From Nitrosomonas sp. (lineage in GTDB: Bacteria; Pseudomonadota; Gammaproteobacteria; Burkholderiales; Nitrosomonadaceae), in contig JAHBZZ010000011.1 in assembly GCA_019635215.1 (NCBI GenBank), positions 50,985 to 114,984 on the forward strand: 64,000 nt of DNA, read 5' to 3'. Below, in pieces: positions 47,599-59,426 of this stretch. A program made the position numbers and the translations under genes. The notes beneath the pieces are model-generated. The model was not told the origin of the DNA and ran no database searches. It worked only from the letters and a program-made list of their open reading frames with translations. Position 1 is the first letter of the stretch. Each line of letters starts with the position of its first letter.

Positions 47599-48276
47599 TT
47601 AGAATACGAATTTCTCCGCCTGTGCTGCATTAATCAGGGCAGGTATGCTGGTTTCGAATACCAGGGTTTCGGTAAATTCACCCGGCGCCACGCAGGTGAT
47701 CAATTTGGCTTCCATGACAGGATCCTCGCCAATAACGGCAAACAGACGGCCGCCAACGTTAAGACTGTTTTTGAAGCTATCGGGCAATACCGGCGTGGAA
47801 GCCGTAATGACAATCACATCATAAGGCGCATGCGCGGACCAGCCGTGTGCGGCATCCCCTTGTTCGAGCGTGATGTTATCAAGATTATGTGCACTCAGAT
47901 TGGCTGCAGCGATATTTTTAAACTCGGGTATGATCTCTACACTGTAGACATGCGCTCCCAGTTTCGCCAGCAACGCGGTCATATAACCGCTCCCGGTGCC
48001 GACTTCAAGGATTTTATCCGTTTTTTTGATATGCAGTTCCTGCAGGATGCGTGCCTCCATTTTCGGCTCGAGCATCACTTGTCCTTGTTCCAGCGGAATT
48101 TTCATATCGACAAAAGCGGCTTGGCGATAGGCTTGTGGAACGAATTCTTCGCGACGAATTTCATACAACAGATCAAGCACTTCATCATTAAACACGTACC
48201 ATGGGCGAATTTGCTGGACAACCATGTTGTACCGCGTTTTTTCAAGCATTTGTTCAGGATTCGTTTCAATGTTCAT
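47599..48276 (-). CDS. Protein-L-isoaspartate O-methyltransferase family protein
   Basis: 225 residues from ATG 48276 (an in-frame ATG 15 bp upstream is possible). SAM-binding motif I is ILEVGTGSGYMTALLAKLG, and motif YSVEIIPEF follows; the N-terminal MVVQQIRPW and VPQAYRQAAFVDMKIPLEQGQ blocks are PCMT-like. The branch found next to tolC often lacks proven isoaspartate activity. It is transcribed away from thiC. Confidence 0.85.
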   Translation of the reverse strand: MNIETNPEQMLEKTRYNMVVQQIRPWYVFNDEVLDLLYEIRREEFVPQAYRQAAFVDMKIPLEQGQVMLEPKMEARILQELHIKKTDKILEVGTGSGYMTALLAKLGAHVYSVEIIPEFKNIAAANLSAHNLDNITLEQGDAAHGWSAHAPYDVIVITASTPVLPDSFKNSLNVGGRLFAVIGEDPVMEAKLITCVAPGEFTETLVFETSIPALINAAQAEKFVF

Positions 48277-48341
48277 AAGCTTTCGTTTCAAAAAAATAAT
48301 ATACTTGCAATTATTTCATATTTCTATTAGCTTCACAGCAT

Positions 48342-50370
<2,029 letters not shown>

Positions 50371-50534
50371 CAGGTCCGAGCGAATCAACGATGCCGTTGC
50401 GGTGTTAAAAACAGGTTCAGAATGTGCGGTGTCTATGTACCGATTCCGCTTTTCTTTGTCTGTTTCTACCGGACAACAGCCTGCTAATTAGGCCGATCAC
50501 TATTCGGATTTCATAAGCGTCAAAATCAATTGAC

Positions 50535-51362
50535 ATGGATCTCATTTTATTATTCAAAGCGTTAATCCTCGGTATTGTCGAGGGGTTGACCGAATTTCTG
50601 CCTATTTCCTCAACCGGTCATCTGATTTTGGTCGGCGATTTGCTTGATTTCAACAGTGATCGGGAAAAGGTGTTCATGATCGCCATCCAGCTCGGCGCGA
50701 TTCTGGCTGTTTGCTGGGAATACCGCCGGAAAATCGCCGATGTCATCATGGGCATAGGTTCGGAAAAATCGGCGCAGCGCTTTGTGCTGAATCTGCTCAT
50801 TGCATTCATGCCCGCAGCCATACTGGGCCTGCTGTTTATCGACATAATCAAGCAGTATCTGTTTAATCCGTTATCCGTGGCCACGGCGCTGGTGATCGGT
50901 GGCGTTGTAATTTTATGGGCGGAGCGGCGCGATCATCGGATTGAAGTCGAACAGGTCGATGACATGGATTGGAAACGTGCACTGAAAGTAGGCTGCGCGC
51001 AATGCCTGGCGTTGATTCCGGGTACTTCCCGTTCGGGCGCGACCATCATCGGCGGTTTGCTTTTCGGCCTGTCGCGCAAAGCCGCTGCTGAGTTTTCCTT
51101 TTTTCTCGCCATTCCGATCATGTTTGCCGCGACGTTTTACGATGTCTACAAAAACCGCGCCATTCTGGAATTTGATGACATCGGCATATTCGCTGTCGGT
51201 TTCATTGCTGCTTTCTTCAGCGCGCTCCTCGCCGTGCGTGGTTTGATCCGTTTCATCAGCAATCACGATTTTACGGTATTTGCGTGGTACCGGATTGTTT
51301 TTGGCTGCATTGTTCTGCTGACAGCTTATATGGGGATTGTGGAGTGGTCGGAGCTTCCTTGA
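50535..51362 (+). CDS. uppP: Undecaprenyl-diphosphatase
   Basis: 275 residues with about eight membrane segments. The active-site motifs are [16 protein letters not shown] near residue 17 and [10 protein letters not shown] near 163. It recycles undecaprenyl pyrophosphate to the monophosphate carrier for cell wall synthesis (formerly BacA, bacitracin resistance). It is convergent with the membrane kinase-like gene at 51637. Confidence 0.95.
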   Translation: MDLILLFKALILGIVEGLTEFLPISSTGHLILVGDLLDFNSDREKVFMIAIQLGAILAVCWEYRRKIADVIMGIGSEKSAQRFVLNLLIAFMPAAILGLLFIDIIKQYLFNPLSVATALVIGGVVILWAERRDHRIEVEQVDDMDWKRALKVGCAQCLALIPGTSRSGATIIGGLLFGLSRKAAAEFSFFLAIPIMFAATFYDVYKNRAILEFDDIGIFAVGFIAAFFSALLAVRGLIRFISNHDFTVFAWYRIVFGCIVLLTAYMGIVEWSELP

Positions 51363-51636
51363 GGAATTGTATCGTTTTTAACCGATGAAGCTGATTTGTG
51401 CACTATGCGATATTGTGTATCTTTCATTGTAATTTCATTGTAATGAATGCCTTGATCACCTGCGTAACTCGTGTTCCATATGCAAAAGGCGGCCAGACAA
51501 GTAGTAAGATAAAAGAAAAGCCAGATTCCCAGAAAAATCTCTGCTCACGTGTTTCGCCGTAGTTTTGCCCGCAATTTATCGCAGGTAGATTATGAATATT
51601 CTACGATCCATGGGTACTCACGTATTCAACAGCCCG

Positions 51637-52398
51637 TCATCCGAGCCAGTGCACGCCGATTAGCGCAATACCACCGACACTATAGATCAGCGGGCTATCC
51701 CAGGTATGCGGCGAGAACGCTTCAGCCAGCGTGATCAGCAGCGGTATTGTCAGCAGTGCGGCAGTGAGCTGAACAGCATTGAAATGCGACTGGAATACCA
51801 GGATGGATATGAATGTCGCGCCAAAAACACATGCGCTGCCGGCATAACTGCGCTCATATTTTTTCCGGGTAAACAGTGCGTAAGTGGTATATTTCCGTTT
51901 TCCGAACCGCACCCCGACCGGTTCAGCAAGACCGTCGCCAATACCATTGGCTAAAAGAATGATCATGATCAGCGGCAATATATCCTGTTGCGCGAAATAG
52001 CCCAGCAATGGAATCAGCACCAGATAACTGGCCAGAAACTGCGTATAGAGCCATGTCAGTGTAAGCGGCCTGTCCTCGGGCCGGTCTATGGAATGGAACA
52101 TAACGGCCACCGGCTTGAACCGGTTCCGGATAGGCGCTATAAATAGGGTCAGAAAGACAAATACGAACACGATATCCATCAGGAATGTCGCTGCACTATA
52201 GGAATACGCAATTACCGATTGCAGTGACACCGGCAGAAAGAAGAAGGCAAAGTGATTGATTTTTCTTGTGTAATTGACTTTGACATCATGGTTGATAACC
52301 AGCAGTCCGCATATCCAATGAATCGACACAAGTAATGTGTAAAACAACGCATGATGCAGCCAGTATTCGAGCGGAATATTCATAGTGGACCTTTGCAA
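51637..52398 (-). CDS. Dolichol/diacylglycerol kinase-like membrane protein
   Basis: 253 residues with six or seven hydrophobic segments. The motif GIGDGLAEPVGVRFGKRKY followed by KKYERSYAGSACVF resembles the CTP- or ATP-dependent lipid kinase / phosphatidate cytidylyltransferase superfamily (SEC59, DGK1, VTE5 relatives). The substrate could be a polyprenol, phytol or diacylglycerol. Met6 is an alternative start. It is convergent with uppP, another polyprenyl-lipid enzyme. Confidence 0.72.
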   Translation of the reverse strand: MQRSTMNIPLEYWLHHALFYTLLVSIHWICGLLVINHDVKVNYTRKINHFAFFFLPVSLQSVIAYSYSAATFLMDIVFVFVFLTLFIAPIRNRFKPVAVMFHSIDRPEDRPLTLTWLYTQFLASYLVLIPLLGYFAQQDILPLIMIILLANGIGDGLAEPVGVRFGKRKYTTYALFTRKKYERSYAGSACVFGATFISILVFQSHFNAVQLTAALLTIPLLITLAEAFSPHTWDSPLIYSVGGIALIGVHWLG

Positions 52399-52564
52399 AA
52401 CCCTTGGTTCATAAAAATCCAGTAAAAAATGTGCGATTTCAATCGGGTTTATTCAGTTTTTTATGGATTTTTACAAAAGAATAACAGCAATCCCGGATAG
52501 ATGGGTGGCCTGTCGCGTCGGATACGGGCGCATAGTACTACGAGATTTTTACAAACATCTTACC

Positions 52565-52611
52565 AAATGATAATAATTATCATTTACAATTTGCTCGATA
52601 TCGTTTATACT
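52565..52611 (+). promoter_or_regulatory. Fur box overlapping a sigma-70 promoter
   Basis: TGATAAT-A-ATTATCA (52568-52582) is an exact 7-1-7 Fur operator, extended to a 21-bp perfect palindrome at 52565-52585. Directly adjoining are -35 TTTACA (52583-52588) and, after 17 bp, -10 TATACT (52606-52611). Iron-loaded Fur should block this promoter. Predicted start of transcription is about 52618, plus strand. The reverse direction shows no equally good promoter. Confidence 0.85.
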
Positions 52612-52617
52612 GCCGTT

Positions 52618-52797
52618 TCAACATTAAGTACTTTTTCTCAGTAAAGTACTTAACCGCACCAACCAGCGTACAGCAATGTGCGTAGCCGGATGGTTGGAAC
52701 GATTTGATATGATTCAACATACCCCAGCACATCAATTGATAGCTCTCATCTTTCCTTTGCCCATTCTTGGGTCTTATTAGATGTGCTGGTTTTTTTT
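52618..52797 (+). ncRNA. Candidate Fur-regulated small RNA with intrinsic terminator
   Basis: About 180 nt from the predicted start to the end of the T-run. Hairpin 1: TTAAGTACTTT (52624-52634) with AAAGTACTTAA (52643-52653). Hairpin 2: CCAACCA (52659-52665) with TGGTTGG (52691-52697). Terminator: CCAGCACATC (52724-52733) with GATGTGCTGG (52780-52789), then eight T, with a small CCCA/TGGG hairpin in its loop. There is no ORF of convincing length on this strand between the promoter and terminator. By analogy with RyhB, PrrF and NrrF it could repress iron-using proteins when iron is scarce; sequence similarity to those RNAs was not seen. Confidence 0.75.
52724..52797 (+). terminator. Rho-independent terminator of the candidate small RNA
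   Basis: A 10-bp perfect G+C-containing stem (arms 52724-52733 and 52780-52789) is followed at once by eight T (52790-52797). It works only for plus-strand transcription; on the other strand no T-run follows. The T-run overlaps the stop codon of the convergent LprI/MliC-like gene. Confidence 0.85.
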
Positions 52798-53776
52798 AAT
52801 TGACTGAGATTTTTTTTCTGCAGCGCATTTCCGATGCGCCGTAACCCCAGATGATTAAAACCTCACCCTGATGTTCCCAGAAACTTTCGTTGCGGCCTTG
52901 ATATCTGGCTCCACTACCGCTGGGTTGCACGTACATCAGTGAGACACTGTTTCCATATTCGGCAATCAGTGTGGCCGGGTCGGTGTGGAAGAAAGTCGCA
53001 ACAACTTCCTTGGTAGGGATGTTGTCGCAGATAAAGTGTACCGGTCCGATGCTTGGAACGAGGTGATATCGGGCCTGAAGTTCAGCGATGCGATGCAGGT
53101 ATTCCGTCTTGACGCATTCTCTTTTGTTGTCGGCTTTCCAGCAGTCGTTGCGCCCTTTGAGCCAACCCTTTTGTTCAGCTTTAAGCAGTGGCAAGTGCTT
53201 GTTTTTCGCTTTATGGGATGCCGCGACATAAATATCCGAGAGCGTGCGATCGAGCATGGATAACTGTTCGTCATCGCAAATGATCGCTTCGATGCTTCCG
53301 GTTTTGGTCGCGCCGCAGGGGAATGAAGGACCCGCAGGCTTTGATACTTGAACAGTATTCCCGATTGCGGTGGAAGCGTTGCGATGATTCTGGACCATTT
53401 GATGGATATGATGGCACCAGGCTTCGCTGTCTCTACTTGGGGTATCCGGTTTGCCGCGTATACCCATTCTGAACTCGATAACGGATTTCCATTCATCTGA
53501 GCCTATGTCCGGCCCGTGACCTTGATCGTCAGCGGTAGGCATTTTTTCTTCTATGATTCGATACCATGCGTCAGTACAAAGCGTCTTCGTTTCCGGAGTG
53601 GAATGCGTAACATTGCTTGCTGCCACGGAGACGGATGTTGTTACGAGTAATATTGTCAGGCATCTCTTCAGCAGATTCGCTTTAAGATTACGGACCGGTT
53701 TATTCGGAATCGGGTTGAATCTTGTATTTGTTGCCACCGGTCTCCTCCAATGAATTGACACTCGCATTGAGAACAT
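52796..53776 (-). CDS. Exported LprI-like / MliC-like (lysozyme inhibitor type) protein
   Basis: 326 residues. A positively charged N-region of about 37 residues leads to a signal-like helix (RCLTILLVTTSVSVAASN), so export is likely; the true start may be an unusual codon nearer the signal. Residues about 150-240 form a DUF1311/LprI domain (ICDDEQLSMLDRTLSDIYVAA; AEQKGWLKGRNDCW). The last 75 residues match MliC-type lysozyme inhibitors (FICDNI, VSLMYVQPSGSGARYQGRNESFWEH, EMRC). It may guard against host or predator lysozyme. It is convergent with the candidate small RNA. Confidence 0.75.
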   Translation of the reverse strand: MFSMRVSIHWRRPVATNTRFNPIPNKPVRNLKANLLKRCLTILLVTTSVSVAASNVTHSTPETKTLCTDAWYRIIEEKMPTADDQGHGPDIGSDEWKSVIEFRMGIRGKPDTPSRDSEAWCHHIHQMVQNHRNASTAIGNTVQVSKPAGPSFPCGATKTGSIEAIICDDEQLSMLDRTLSDIYVAASHKAKNKHLPLLKAEQKGWLKGRNDCWKADNKRECVKTEYLHRIAELQARYHLVPSIGPVHFICDNIPTKEVVATFFHTDPATLIAEYGNSVSLMYVQPSGSGARYQGRNESFWEHQGEVLIIWGYGASEMRCRKKISVN

Positions 53777-54115
53777 GAAATAAGTCGTTGGATATTCCTT
53801 TTATCATGCAGGAGATTCATGCGTTGATTGAGGAATCATCGTCAATGACGGCAAAAGCAGCAATTCGCGATACTACCTGAAATTTTCCCGGCAGAAAAAC
53901 GGGCAATCCGTCCCGAAGTGATAAACCATAACCCATGTACCGCATAGTGCTGTAAAAATAGCTGCATACCGATTATTCCCGGTATCCGGCTATTTTAAAA
54001 TGAGTTCCATGCATTTACTGGTAGTGAAAAAACGGATACCCTAAACGGGAAACCGGGATGAATGAAATGCTTATGAATCGGAGAAACCGGAGAATTTATA
54101 AAAAGGAATCTCATT
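53777..54115. other. Intergenic stretch, divergent promoters expected
   Basis: 339 bp between divergent genes (LprI/MliC-like on minus, CBS protein on plus). No ORF, RNA gene or operator is supported. An AAAGGAA ribosome site lies just before the CBS gene start. Confidence 0.5.
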
Positions 54116-54556
54116 ATGAAAACTACCAAACAGTTGCTGCAGGAAAAGGGACATGCCGTGATTACGATCAGTCCGGAAGCCTCGGTCTTTGATGCTATGC
54201 AGTTAATGGCGGCTAACAATATCGGGGCTTTAGTGGTTATGAAGCATGATAAATTGATCGGCATTCTGACCGAAAGAGATTTTTCCCGCAAATCCTATCT
54301 GCTGAACAAACCTGTCAAAGAAATGTCTGTCAAAGACATCATGACGCGGCAGGTAGCCTATGTGGAAGCGGAAAATACGAATGAAGACTGCATGGCGCTG
54401 ATTACCGAGATGCGTGTGCGCCATTTGCCGGTTATAGACAAAGGCAAAATAATCGGACTACTTTCGATCGGCGATCTGGTCAAGGATGCCATTTCAGAGC
54501 ATCAGTTTGTTATTAAGCAGCTCGAACGCTATATCTACGATACACCTGAGATATAA
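54116..54556 (+). CDS. CBS-domain pair protein
   Basis: 146 residues made of two CBS motifs: VFDAMQLMAANNIGALVVM and LIGILTERDF for the first, and EDCMALITEMRVRHLPVI with IIGLLSIGDLVKD for the second. Such stand-alone pairs bind adenine nucleotides (AMP, ATP, SAM, NADH) and sense energy state; the partner is unknown. It lies about 190 bp upstream of nqrA and is on the same strand, but a regulatory link is only inference. Confidence 0.9.
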   Translation: MKTTKQLLQEKGHAVITISPEASVFDAMQLMAANNIGALVVMKHDKLIGILTERDFSRKSYLLNKPVKEMSVKDIMTRQVAYVEAENTNEDCMALITEMRVRHLPVIDKGKIIGLLSIGDLVKDAISEHQFVIKQLERYIYDTPEI

Positions 54557-54749
54557 GTCATTCCGTACTCCTGCTGGAGTCGTGGGTTGATCGGAAATGC
54601 GTTTTTCCCCCGCGTGCCGAAGCGATTCTGGGGTGGACATTCTGATGGTCCCGGCAGCAAGCGGTGGCTGGTTTGATCATCGTAATCGCACAATCTTTAT
54701 ATTTCTGGTAATGGGAATGATATCAAGACAAGAATCCGGACATTCTGAT

Positions 54750-56123
54750 GTGCTGATAAGGATTAAGCGAGGGCTTGACCTGCCGATCGGTGGTCGAGCG
54801 GATCAGACAATCGAAAATGCGCGACCCGCCTGTCATGTGGCCGTTCTGGGGCCGGATTATATCGATCTCAAACCGGTTTTGCACGTCAGCGAAGGCGATA
54901 CGGTAAAACTTGGCCAGGCATTGTTTGCGCACAGAAAATTGCCCGATATTGTGTTTACGGCACCCGGAGCAGGCAAGGTTATCGCCATTCATCGCGGCGT
55001 ACAGCGGAAACTTTTATCCGTGGTCATTCAGCTTGCATCGCAAGCAGAACAGGAAGAACAGCAGGAAACATTCGCGGCTTATGCCCCAGACCAGCTTCCC
55101 AGCCTGACGACGGATCAGGTCATGGAAAATCTTCTCGCTTCGGGCTTGTGGACCGCATTGCGCACACGACCCTACAGCAAAATACCCGATCCGGCCATAC
55201 GCCCTGCAGCGATTTTTATCAGTGCCATGGATACCAATCCACTCGCTGCCGATCCCGTACCTGTTATCAAAGCAGAGGCGGAATGTTTTGGTTATGGCCT
55301 CAATGTACTGGCGCATTTAACGTCCGGATCACTGTGGGTGTGTAAAGCGCCCGGAGCCGATTTTCCTTTGCCCCGGAATCTGCCGCAATTGTGCGTGGCC
55401 AGTTTCGCAGGGCCGCATCCGGCTGGCCTGGCGGGTACGCACATCCATTTCCTGGCGCCCGTCGATGCGCGTAAAAGCGTCTGGTATCTCAATTATCAGG
55501 AGGTCATTGCAATTGGCAAACTGTTTACCACAGGCCGATTGTGGACCGAGCGTGTCATCGCGCTGGGCGGGCCGCAGATTAGGCATCCGCGTCTGTTGCG
55601 TACGCGTCTGGGCGTTTCGCTGGATGAGTTGCTGGAAAATGAGCTTGTGGAATCCAAAGAAAGCCGTGCTATTTCCGGCTCAGTGTGGTCGGGCCGCCAT
55701 GCTGCGGGGTGGTCAGCCTATCTGGGGAGACATCATTTGCAGATCAGTGTCATCCGGGAAAAACCCGAACGGGAATTTCTGGGTTGGCTTAAACCCGGGC
55801 GCAGAAAGTTTTCGCAAATGAACGTCATGCTGTCGAGTTTTTTCCGTAAACGCAATGAGACATTCGATTTTACTGCCGGTCAGAATGGCAGTCCCCGCGC
55901 CATGATACCCACCGGCAGTTTTGAAGAAGTCATGCCGCTCGATATTCTGCCGACGCAATTACTACGTTCCCTGCTGGTTGGCGATACCGACATGGCCCAG
56001 AAACTGGGGTGTCTCGAGCTGGATGAAGAGGATCTCGCGCTGTGCTCGTTCGTTTGTGTTGGTAAACACGATTACGGTACGATATTGCGCGAGAACTTGA
56101 GACAGATCGAGAAAGAAGGCTGA
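54750..56123 (+). CDS. nqrA: Na+-translocating NADH:quinone oxidoreductase subunit A
   Basis: 457 residues from GTG 54750, chosen because it gives the family start [14 protein letters not shown]; the frame is open to ATG 54597, and ATG 54717 with GGGA upstream is an alternative. Conserved blocks are [35 protein letters not shown] and [23 protein letters not shown]. NqrA is the peripheral cytosolic subunit near the quinone site. It begins the six-gene nqr operon. Confidence 0.93.
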   Translation: MLIRIKRGLDLPIGGRADQTIENARPACHVAVLGPDYIDLKPVLHVSEGDTVKLGQALFAHRKLPDIVFTAPGAGKVIAIHRGVQRKLLSVVIQLASQAEQEEQQETFAAYAPDQLPSLTTDQVMENLLASGLWTALRTRPYSKIPDPAIRPAAIFISAMDTNPLAADPVPVIKAEAECFGYGLNVLAHLTSGSLWVCKAPGADFPLPRNLPQLCVASFAGPHPAGLAGTHIHFLAPVDARKSVWYLNYQEVIAIGKLFTTGRLWTERVIALGGPQIRHPRLLRTRLGVSLDELLENELVESKESRAISGSVWSGRHAAGWSAYLGRHHLQISVIREKPEREFLGWLKPGRRKFSQMNVMLSSFFRKRNETFDFTAGQNGSPRAMIPTGSFEEVMPLDILPTQLLRSLLVGDTDMAQKLGCLELDEEDLALCSFVCVGKHDYGTILRENLRQIEKEG

Positions 56124-56131
56124 GGGCCGGG

Positions 56132-57331
56132 ATGCGCCGCTGGCTTGAATCCATAAAACCCATGTTCTCCAAGGGAGGACGGTTCGAGAATTATCATGCG
56201 TTGTATGAGATGGTGGATACTTTTTTGTATACACCGGCCAATGCTACGCGTGCCGCACCGCATGTCCGTGATGCGGTCGACCTGAAGCGTCTGATGAGCT
56301 ATGTCGTGATTGCGTTGATTCCGTGCATTCTCTGGAGCTGGTTCAATACCGGTTACCAGGCTAATCTCGCCCTGCAAGAGCTTTCCATCATCAAGCATGA
56401 CTGGCGGGGTGTATTGCTGCAAACCTTGGGTATCGGCTTCGATCCGGGTAGTATTCCGGCCAATATGGCGCATGGCTTGTTATATTTCCTGCCGATTTAT
56501 CTGACCACATTAATCGTCGGTGGCTTTTGGGAAATGCTTTTTGCCATTGTGCGCAAACATAACATTAACGAAGGTTTTTTGGTGACTTCCATGCTGTTTG
56601 CATTGACGCTGCCACCGGACATGCCGTTATGGATGGTCGCATTAGGGATCAGCTTCGGCGTGGTAATCGGTAAGGAGGTTTTTGGCGGTACGGGTAAGAA
56701 TTTCCTCAATCCTGCGCTGGTCGGCCGCGCTTTTCTGTATTTCGCTTATCCTGCGGAAATCACTGGCGATCAGGTGTGGGTGGCTGTCGATGGTTATTCA
56801 AGTGCGACACCGCTGGGGTTGGGTGCACTGGGTGGAATGGACGCTATTACCATTGCCGGATATACCTGGTGGCAGGCGTTCATCGGTCTGATGCCGGGTT
56901 CACTGGGTGAAACCTCGACGCTGGCCTGTCTGATCGGTGCTGTTTTCCTGATTTACACCAAAGTCGCGTCCTGGCGCATCATCGCCGGTGTTTTTCTGGG
57001 CATGGTAGGGACAGTGTGGCTGTTCAATGCGCTGGCCAGCGAGGCTAACCCGATGATGGCGATGCCGTGGCACTGGCATCTGGTGCTGGGCGGTTTCGCT
57101 TTCGGTATGGTATTTATGGCGACCGACCCGGTTTCCGCCGCGATGACGACCGCAGGCCGCTGGGTTTTCGGTATTCTGATCGGATTCATGACGGTATTGA
57201 TACGCGTGATGAATCCGGCTTTTCCGGAAGGTATCATGCTGGCCATTTTGTTTGCCAATATTTTCGCGCCATTGATTGATTACGTGGTGATTCAACTTAA
57301 TATCCGCCGGAGGTTGCGCCGTCATGGCTGA
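56132..57331 (+). CDS. nqrB: Na+-translocating NADH:quinone oxidoreductase subunit B
   Basis: 399 residues with about ten membrane segments. The covalent FMN site is in [11 protein letters not shown] with Thr226, matching the ApbE target pattern (Asp then Ser-x-Ala-Thr). [17 protein letters not shown] and [22 protein letters not shown] are hallmarks, and [12 protein letters not shown] is near the end. NqrB carries FMN and riboflavin and the sodium path. It ends overlapping nqrC by 8 bp. Confidence 0.96.
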   Translation: MRRWLESIKPMFSKGGRFENYHALYEMVDTFLYTPANATRAAPHVRDAVDLKRLMSYVVIALIPCILWSWFNTGYQANLALQELSIIKHDWRGVLLQTLGIGFDPGSIPANMAHGLLYFLPIYLTTLIVGGFWEMLFAIVRKHNINEGFLVTSMLFALTLPPDMPLWMVALGISFGVVIGKEVFGGTGKNFLNPALVGRAFLYFAYPAEITGDQVWVAVDGYSSATPLGLGALGGMDAITIAGYTWWQAFIGLMPGSLGETSTLACLIGAVFLIYTKVASWRIIAGVFLGMVGTVWLFNALASEANPMMAMPWHWHLVLGGFAFGMVFMATDPVSAAMTTAGRWVFGILIGFMTVLIRVMNPAFPEGIMLAILFANIFAPLIDYVVIQLNIRRRLRRHG

Positions 57332-58130
57332 GCCTGATACTGATACGCCCCGCGTCGCACACAGCAGTACCAAAACACTGCTGGTGGCTTTTGCCGTCTG
57401 TCTGGTCTGTTCATTGATCGTCGCCGGTGCCGCCGTATTGCTCAAACCGATTCAGACCGCCAATCAGAGTATCGAGCGCAAACGCATTATTGTCGAGATC
57501 GCCGGACTGATGAAACCGGGGCTTACCGTTGCACAGGCTTACCGGCAGATCGATGTTTTCATGATAGAACTCAATAGTGGCGGTGTAGTCGATACGCTTG
57601 ATCCGGAGAATTTTGATATCACCAGGGTGGCCAAGGATGTGCATCTGACGGTTCCGTTAACACGCAGCGCGGATCTGGCGCAGATCCGGCGTAAACCCCG
57701 ATACCTGCCGGTCTACCGAGTCAATGACGACAATGGGCGGTTCAAGACCCTGATTCTGCCGGTTTACGGGTATGGCTTGTGGTCAACGCTGTATGGTTAT
57801 ATCGCACTGCAGGAAGACATACGGACAATACAGGGCCTGCGTTTTTATCAGCATGGCGAAACGCCGGGGCTCGGCGGAGAAGTCGATAATCCCAGGTGGC
57901 TTGACTTGTGGGAAGGAAAAATTGCTTTTAACGATAACGGGGAGCCGCATATCGAATTGATCAGGGGAGCAGTGGGAACCGCGACGCCTGACAGTGATCA
58001 TAAAGTGGACGGGTTGTCGGGCGCGACACTGACTTCCCGTGGCGTGACACAATTATTGCATTTCTGGCTGGGGCGGGAGGGTTTTGGTCCTTATCTGGCC
58101 CGCCTGCGTGAAGAAAGAGAAAGGAGTTGA
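57324..58130 (+). CDS. nqrC: Na+-translocating NADH:quinone oxidoreductase subunit C
   Basis: 268 residues. One N-terminal helix (about 18-40) anchors a periplasmic domain whose covalent FMN site is [13 protein letters not shown] with Thr235. [14 protein letters not shown] and [11 protein letters not shown] are typical. FMN is attached by ApbE, encoded downstream as part of a fusion. Start overlaps nqrB. Confidence 0.96.
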   Translation: MAEPDTDTPRVAHSSTKTLLVAFAVCLVCSLIVAGAAVLLKPIQTANQSIERKRIIVEIAGLMKPGLTVAQAYRQIDVFMIELNSGGVVDTLDPENFDITRVAKDVHLTVPLTRSADLAQIRRKPRYLPVYRVNDDNGRFKTLILPVYGYGLWSTLYGYIALQEDIRTIQGLRFYQHGETPGLGGEVDNPRWLDLWEGKIAFNDNGEPHIELIRGAVGTATPDSDHKVDGLSGATLTSRGVTQLLHFWLGREGFGPYLARLREERERS

Positions 58131-58134
58131 CGCT

Positions 58135-58800
58135 ATGACCTATCCTGTCCGCAAGATTCTGTTTTCACCGGTTATTGATAATAATCCGATCATTCTGCAG
58201 GTTCTGGGTATCTGTTCCGCGCTCGCGGTGACAACGCAGCTATCGACGGCGATTACCATGAGTATCGCACTGACGTTGGTCGTGGCTTGTTCCAGTGCGG
58301 CCATCAGCCTGATTCGCTATCATATACCGGCCAATATCCGGATTATCGTGCAGATGACGATCATTGCTTCGCTGGTGATCGTGGTTGATCAGTTTTTACG
58401 TGCTTTTGCCTACGAACTCAGTAAGGAGTTGTCCGTTTTTGTCGGCCTGATCATTACCAACTGCATCGTGATGGGCCGAGCGGAAGCCTTCGCCATGAAA
58501 AATCCGCCATGGCCCAGTTTTCTCGACGGACTGGGGAACGGGCTCGGGTTCAGCGCCGTTCTGGTAACCGTCGGCGTGATCCGCGAACTGTTCGGGTTGG
58601 GGACATTGCTGGGTTATACGGTTCTGCCGCTGGCCAGAGACGGTGGCTGGTATGTTCCCAATGGTTTTTTGTTGCTGCCACCGAGCGCGTTTTTCCTGAT
58701 CGGATTGATCATCTGGGCGGTGCGTTCGTGGAAGACGACACAGGTCGAACAGGCTGAATTCCGTATCCGGGAAATGCGCAAACCTGCCGAGACTGCCTGA
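58135..58800 (+). CDS. nqrD: Na+-translocating NADH:quinone oxidoreductase subunit D
   Basis: 221 residues from ATG 58135, with AAGGAG at 58121-58126; an upstream in-frame ATG lies inside nqrC. Six membrane helices, [20 protein letters not shown] and [15 protein letters not shown] are conserved. The cysteine in TNCIVMGR is one of the ligands of the intramembrane iron centre shared with NqrE. Its TGA overlaps the nqrE ATG. Confidence 0.96.
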   Translation: MTYPVRKILFSPVIDNNPIILQVLGICSALAVTTQLSTAITMSIALTLVVACSSAAISLIRYHIPANIRIIVQMTIIASLVIVVDQFLRAFAYELSKELSVFVGLIITNCIVMGRAEAFAMKNPPWPSFLDGLGNGLGFSAVLVTVGVIRELFGLGTLLGYTVLPLARDGGWYVPNGFLLLPPSAFFLIGLIIWAVRSWKTTQVEQAEFRIREMRKPAETA

Positions 58801-59408
58801 TGGATACGCTTGTCAATCTGTTCATTACCGCTGTTTTTGTTGAAAACCTGGCACTTTCCTTTTTTCTGGGTATGTGTACTTTTCTGGCGATCTCAAAGAA
58901 AATCGAGACAGCACTGGGTCTGGGTATCGCGGTCATCGTTGTCCAGGTACTGACAGTGCCGATCAATAATCTGATTTATCGCTATCTGCTGCGTGACGGT
59001 GCACTGGAATGGGTCGGGCTATCCAGTGTCGATCTCAGCTTTCTGGGTTTTGTCAGTTATATCGGGGTCATCGCCGCAATAGTGCAGATTCTTGAAATGT
59101 TTCTGGACCGTTTCGTGCCCGCGCTGTATAACGCACTGGGCATCTTTCTGCCGCTGATCACCGTCAACTGCGCTATTCTGGGCGGTACACTGTTTATGGT
59201 GGAGCGCGATTATACCTTTGCGGAGAGCGTCACTTACGGGCTCGGTTCCGGTTTCGGCTGGGCGCTAGCGATTACAGCCATGGCAGGGGTACGCGAAAAA
59301 CTCAAATATTCGGATGTTCCCGACGGCCTGCAGGGACTGGGCATTACGTTCATCAGCGCGGGATTGATGGCGCTGGGTTTCATGGCTTTTTCCGGTATCC
59401 GGCTGTGA
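58800..59408 (+). CDS. nqrE: Na+-translocating NADH:quinone oxidoreductase subunit E
   Basis: 202 residues with six helices. Iron-centre cysteines lie in [10 protein letters not shown] and [21 protein letters not shown] and [15 protein letters not shown] are conserved. It forms the antiparallel pair with NqrD around the 2Fe-2S/Fe centre that needs NqrM for assembly. The stop is followed by nqrF after 18 bp. Confidence 0.96.
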   Translation: MDTLVNLFITAVFVENLALSFFLGMCTFLAISKKIETALGLGIAVIVVQVLTVPINNLIYRYLLRDGALEWVGLSSVDLSFLGFVSYIGVIAAIVQILEMFLDRFVPALYNALGIFLPLITVNCAILGGTLFMVERDYTFAESVTYGLGSGFGWALAITAMAGVREKLKYSDVPDGLQGLGITFISAGLMALGFMAFSGIRL

Positions 59409-59426
59409 CATGAGAAAAGCGCGTCT

